64,000 bases of DNA. Source: Thalassotalea algicola (GTDB lineage Bacteria; Pseudomonadota; Gammaproteobacteria; Enterobacterales; Alteromonadaceae). The stretch spans positions 682,001-746,000 of the forward strand of contig NZ_JABBXH010000001.1 of assembly GCF_012932965.1 (NCBI RefSeq). Direction: 5' to 3'. How positions within the stretch are numbered: the first letter of the stretch is position 1; every line of letters begins with the position of its first letter. The notes under the pieces are model-generated. The model did not search any database and was not told the origin of the DNA. It saw only the letters and a program-made list of their open reading frames with translations. Positions 61,585 through 64,000 of this stretch are shown piece after piece. Both the position numbers and the translations under genes were made by a program.

Positions 61585-62394
61585 TTATCGCGCACGCTTT
61601 AGGGTATTGCGGTTAAAATCACCATCAACTAAGCCCGTTTTAAACGCGTAGTTTTGCCATTTTAACGTAGTACTTTTACCACTTTGGTGGTTAACCATTT
61701 CAGCCGAGTCTGCACGCCAATACTTGTTTAAATATTGCTTATAGTCACTATAAGATAAGGTTTTTAACAACGAGTTTTTGCGATCATAAAAGTCAATCTT
61801 TTGAACGCGGTATGCTTCTTTATCAATCCACACAATACGACGGGTGTAGCCTGAATTTTCATCTACCGGAAATTGCTCGACCATAAAGCTATCTAAGCCA
61901 TTGATTTGTTCGTCACCTAAATAGTTATAACGATACTTTTCCACTTCAAATGAGCTTAAATCTTCAAACGAAAACTCTGAGCCCATAAAAGGTCCCGACT
62001 TATTACGAGACGCAATGCGTTTTACGCGTTTTAGCGAGGGTAAATATAGCCATTGGTCATCGTTACCTACTGGGTGAGAAAAACTTAAAAATGACGTACC
62101 TTTAACATCTCGTGGTTTGTTAAAAATAGTTAAACTTTTATCGCCGTCATCAAGCAGTTCTAAGGTTTTGGTTTTAATTTCCCTTACACTTTCTTGGCCC
62201 TGTTTATTGCGCAGTACCATTTGCATGTCAGAGGTATTATCACTCCAACCGGTGTCACGCGCTTTTGCTTCTACTGATATCTCTAATCCACGAGCGGCAG
62301 CCGCCTCTTTATCTAATGGCACAGCAAATGCGCTTAACATTGTCATACTTAACGCTGTGGTTAATACCAGTTTATTAATTGATTTTACTAACAT
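61585..62394 (-). CDS. Outer-membrane lipoprotein-sorting (LolA-like) protein
   Basis: A 269-residue exported protein of the LolA-like fold. The signal peptide is LVLTTALSMTMLSAFA. Family-like stretches are DMQMVLRNKQGQESVREIKTKTLELLDDGDKSLTIFNKPRDVKGTSFLSF, then QWLYLPSLKRVKRIASRNKSGPFMGSEFSFEDLS, typical of LolA relatives that travel with RND/MMPL transporters. ATG 62394 is chosen because GGAG lies 9 bp ahead; TTG 62406 overlaps that site. It is 89 bp after the permease and 4 bp before the barrel gene. Confidence 0.88.
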   Translation of the reverse strand: MLVKSINKLVLTTALSMTMLSAFAVPLDKEAAAARGLEISVEAKARDTGWSDNTSDMQMVLRNKQGQESVREIKTKTLELLDDGDKSLTIFNKPRDVKGTSFLSFSHPVGNDDQWLYLPSLKRVKRIASRNKSGPFMGSEFSFEDLSSFEVEKYRYNYLGDEQINGLDSFMVEQFPVDENSGYTRRIVWIDKEAYRVQKIDFYDRKNSLLKTLSYSDYKQYLNKYWRADSAEMVNHQSGKSTTLKWQNYAFKTGLVDGDFNRNTLKRAR

Positions 62395-62483
62395 CTTTTT
62401 CTCCAAATTCTATTTTGTCGTGCTGCCGGCATATTTCGTGGCAGCACTTTACTTCTTGCGTAGTGCCTATTACCCAATGCCGA

Positions 62484-64000
62484 TTAACTAACGCTACTTG
62501 GCTCAGGTAATTGATTATTTTCAGGGGGTGTCGTCTCTTGTTTTGATTCGAACTTACCGCTATCTAGTTTCATTAATAACGGAGGTAAAAATAGGAAGTC
62601 GACAACAAGCGCAACAAATATGGTAATTGCGGTCATAAGGCCCATATCAGCATTTAAACTGAAGCTAGACTGCGCAAGCACGACGAACCCTGCAACTAAA
62701 ACAAAGGTTGTTGTCCATAGCGCTTTACCAACATGGCCAAAGGCGTAGCGTACCGCTGTTTTTGTATCGGCTTGGTTTTCGCGACGAGCGTGTAAGTACT
62801 TACTTAAAAAGTGTACGGTGTCATCGACAACAATCCCTAACGTCATGCCGATAACCACCGAGATACTCATACCAACTTGGCCAACACTTAGTCCCCAAAT
62901 ACCAAAGGCAACGCCAGCAGGAATTAAATTGGGTAACAAGCTAATTGCACCGAAACGCCAGCTTTTAAGCGCAACACCTAAAATCACCGAGATAAGGATT
63001 AACGCGAGTACCGTACCCACTAACATGCTGTTAATGCTGCGCTGTCCAATATGGGCAAACATCAAACTTGGGCTTGCAATGTCAACTTGATATTGGCTGG
63101 CATTGGCAGCAAACCAGTTGTTAATGCGCATTTCTAATGCGATCAACTCTGTGCTGGTCATGTTTTTGAATGTACCCACAATTTTCGAGGACGACTTATC
63201 AACATTTAATTGGTTATTCAGATCTAAGCCATACGGTAGTGACATTTCATAAAGCAATAGGTACTGCGCCGCCATTTCTTGGTCGGTTGGCAATTTGTAC
63301 CAAGCAGGGTCGTCGCCATGCATATTTTTATTTAAACGCTTTAACGTATCGGTAATCGTATTTACATGGTCGGTTTCTGGCTGTTCGCGCAACCAATCGG
63401 TAAAGTTAGAAACGGCGCTTAAATACTCCGGTTGGTTGATGCCGCTAGATGTACCGGTTTTCACAGACACTTCTAATAACGTCATGCCAGATAAATGCTC
63501 TTGCATGTAATCTGTCGCAACACGGTATGGAATATTGGTATCAAAGTACTTAACAAAATCATCGTTAAGTTCATTTTTCGAGATAAACAATGTTGATGCA
63601 ATAATTAGCACGCTGGTTAGCGGAAGTAACAACTTACGCTTAGCAATAACTACATTCGCCAGTTTTTCTATGGTGTTATTTTCTCCGGCTTGAGCTTGTT
63701 TTACTTTTATCGGTAAAACCGTCAGTAACGCTGGAAATACAGTAATCGAGAATACAAACGCCAGCATCACGCCAACTGCCACCATATTACCTAAGTCATG
63801 AAACGGTGGTGAGTCAGAAAAATTCATGCTTAAAAAGCCAATAGCGGTAGTAATACTCGTTAAGAAAATTGGTTGGAAATTAAGGCGTAAACTTTTTGCT
63901 ATGGCTGTTTTCTTGTCGCTACCGTGGCGCATTTCATAGAACATACTCGATAATATATGGATACAATCAGCAACGGCTAACGTTAAGATCATCGTTGGTG
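62484..64000 (-). CDS. RND/MMPL-family permease, C-terminal part (cut by window edge)
   Basis: The visible 505 residues are the C-terminal part of an RND-superfamily exporter (MMPL type). It has the permease motif PTMILTLAVADCIHIL, then FQPIFLTSITTAIGFLSMNFSDSPPFHDLGN, and a second set MSISVVIGMTLGIVVDDTVHFLSKYL with VRYAFGHVGKALWTTTFVLVAGFVVLAQSSF. Residues between form the periplasmic domain. The reading frame is open through the right edge, so the start lies beyond the window. It should carry lipids or hydrophobic molecules with the LolA-like and barrel proteins downstream. Confidence 0.93.
   Translation of the reverse strand, partial: PTMILTLAVADCIHILSSMFYEMRHGSDKKTAIAKSLRLNFQPIFLTSITTAIGFLSMNFSDSPPFHDLGNMVAVGVMLAFVFSITVFPALLTVLPIKVKQAQAGENNTIEKLANVVIAKRKLLLPLTSVLIIASTLFISKNELNDDFVKYFDTNIPYRVATDYMQEHLSGMTLLEVSVKTGTSSGINQPEYLSAVSNFTDWLREQPETDHVNTITDTLKRLNKNMHGDDPAWYKLPTDQEMAAQYLLLYEMSLPYGLDLNNQLNVDKSSSKIVGTFKNMTSTELIALEMRINNWFAANASQYQVDIASPSLMFAHIGQRSINSMLVGTVLALILISVILGVALKSWRFGAISLLPNLIPAGVAFGIWGLSVGQVGMSISVVIGMTLGIVVDDTVHFLSKYLHARRENQADTKTAVRYAFGHVGKALWTTTFVLVAGFVVLAQSSFSLNADMGLMTAITIFVALVVDFLFLPPLLMKLDSGKFESKQETTPPENNQLPEPSSVS

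Overview
The window looks like a chromosome segment of a marine gammaproteobacterium of the order Alteromonadales, most likely Colwelliaceae (Colwellia/Thalassotalea-like). The evidence is low-GC DNA, a CsrB/C-type RNA placed upstream of yihI and hemN as in enterics and vibrios, a PrsK/PrsR pair of the PEP-CTERM/exosortase type, VCR-like attC sites, and the overall gene repertoire. No ribosomal RNA or species marker is present, so the genus is an inference.

Layout. 1-6.9 kb (minus strand): a cut-off mannose-1-phosphate guanylyltransferase gene, the PrsR sigma-54 activator and PrsK kinase, then a four-gene cassette (nucleotidyltransferase, HprK-related kinase, PqqD-like protein, Tat-exported small protein). 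The cassette is preceded by an excellent -24/-12 promoter, so PrsK/PrsR plausibly switches it on. 7.2-15.8 kb: tRNA-Arg, a FabH-like ketoacyl-ACP synthase, a tandem-OB SSB-like protein, a membrane protein with a SHOCT tail, a VTT protein, dsbA, srkA and ccoG. 15.8-21.2 kb: a compact operon hutG-hutF-fdhD-ydeP-like behind a HutC-type operator, which joins formate release in histidine breakdown to a molybdopterin oxidoreductase and its sulfurtransferase. 21.3-29.3 kb: a META lipoprotein, a peroxiredoxin-like protein, a hybrid sensor kinase, a chemoreceptor, purU and a VOC protein. 29.6-33.7 kb: a CsrB/C-like RNA with 12 GGA motifs, yihI, DUF2489, a DksA-like protein, hemN, DUF1285, and tRNA-His followed by a decayed duplicate of its 3' half.

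33.9-55.4 kb is the most striking part. A 15-gene minus-strand operon combines a TolQ-like channel, two ExbD/TolR-like proteins (one with Asn in place of the proton-carrying Asp), an AgmX/PglI TonB-like protein, three large TPR or coiled-coil envelope proteins, two outer-membrane barrels, a DUF3570-DUF4266-TlpA module and an HzsA-related CxxCH lipoprotein. Divergently transcribed are two further CxxCH proteins and a Tat-exported DUF1501-like protein. The parts list resembles the Agl/Glt/Nfs envelope machine of Myxococcus, here joined to a cytochrome-like surface module. I regard it as a candidate undescribed energised envelope complex.

55.9-58.9 kb is an array of integron gene cassettes with VCR-like attC sites and no integrase in the window. 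It lies between the machine and a set with apbE, an outer-membrane barrel, a LolA-like protein and an RND/MMPL permease (59.2-64 kb, cut at the edge). An odd set of three nested inverted-repeat units lies between the array and apbE.
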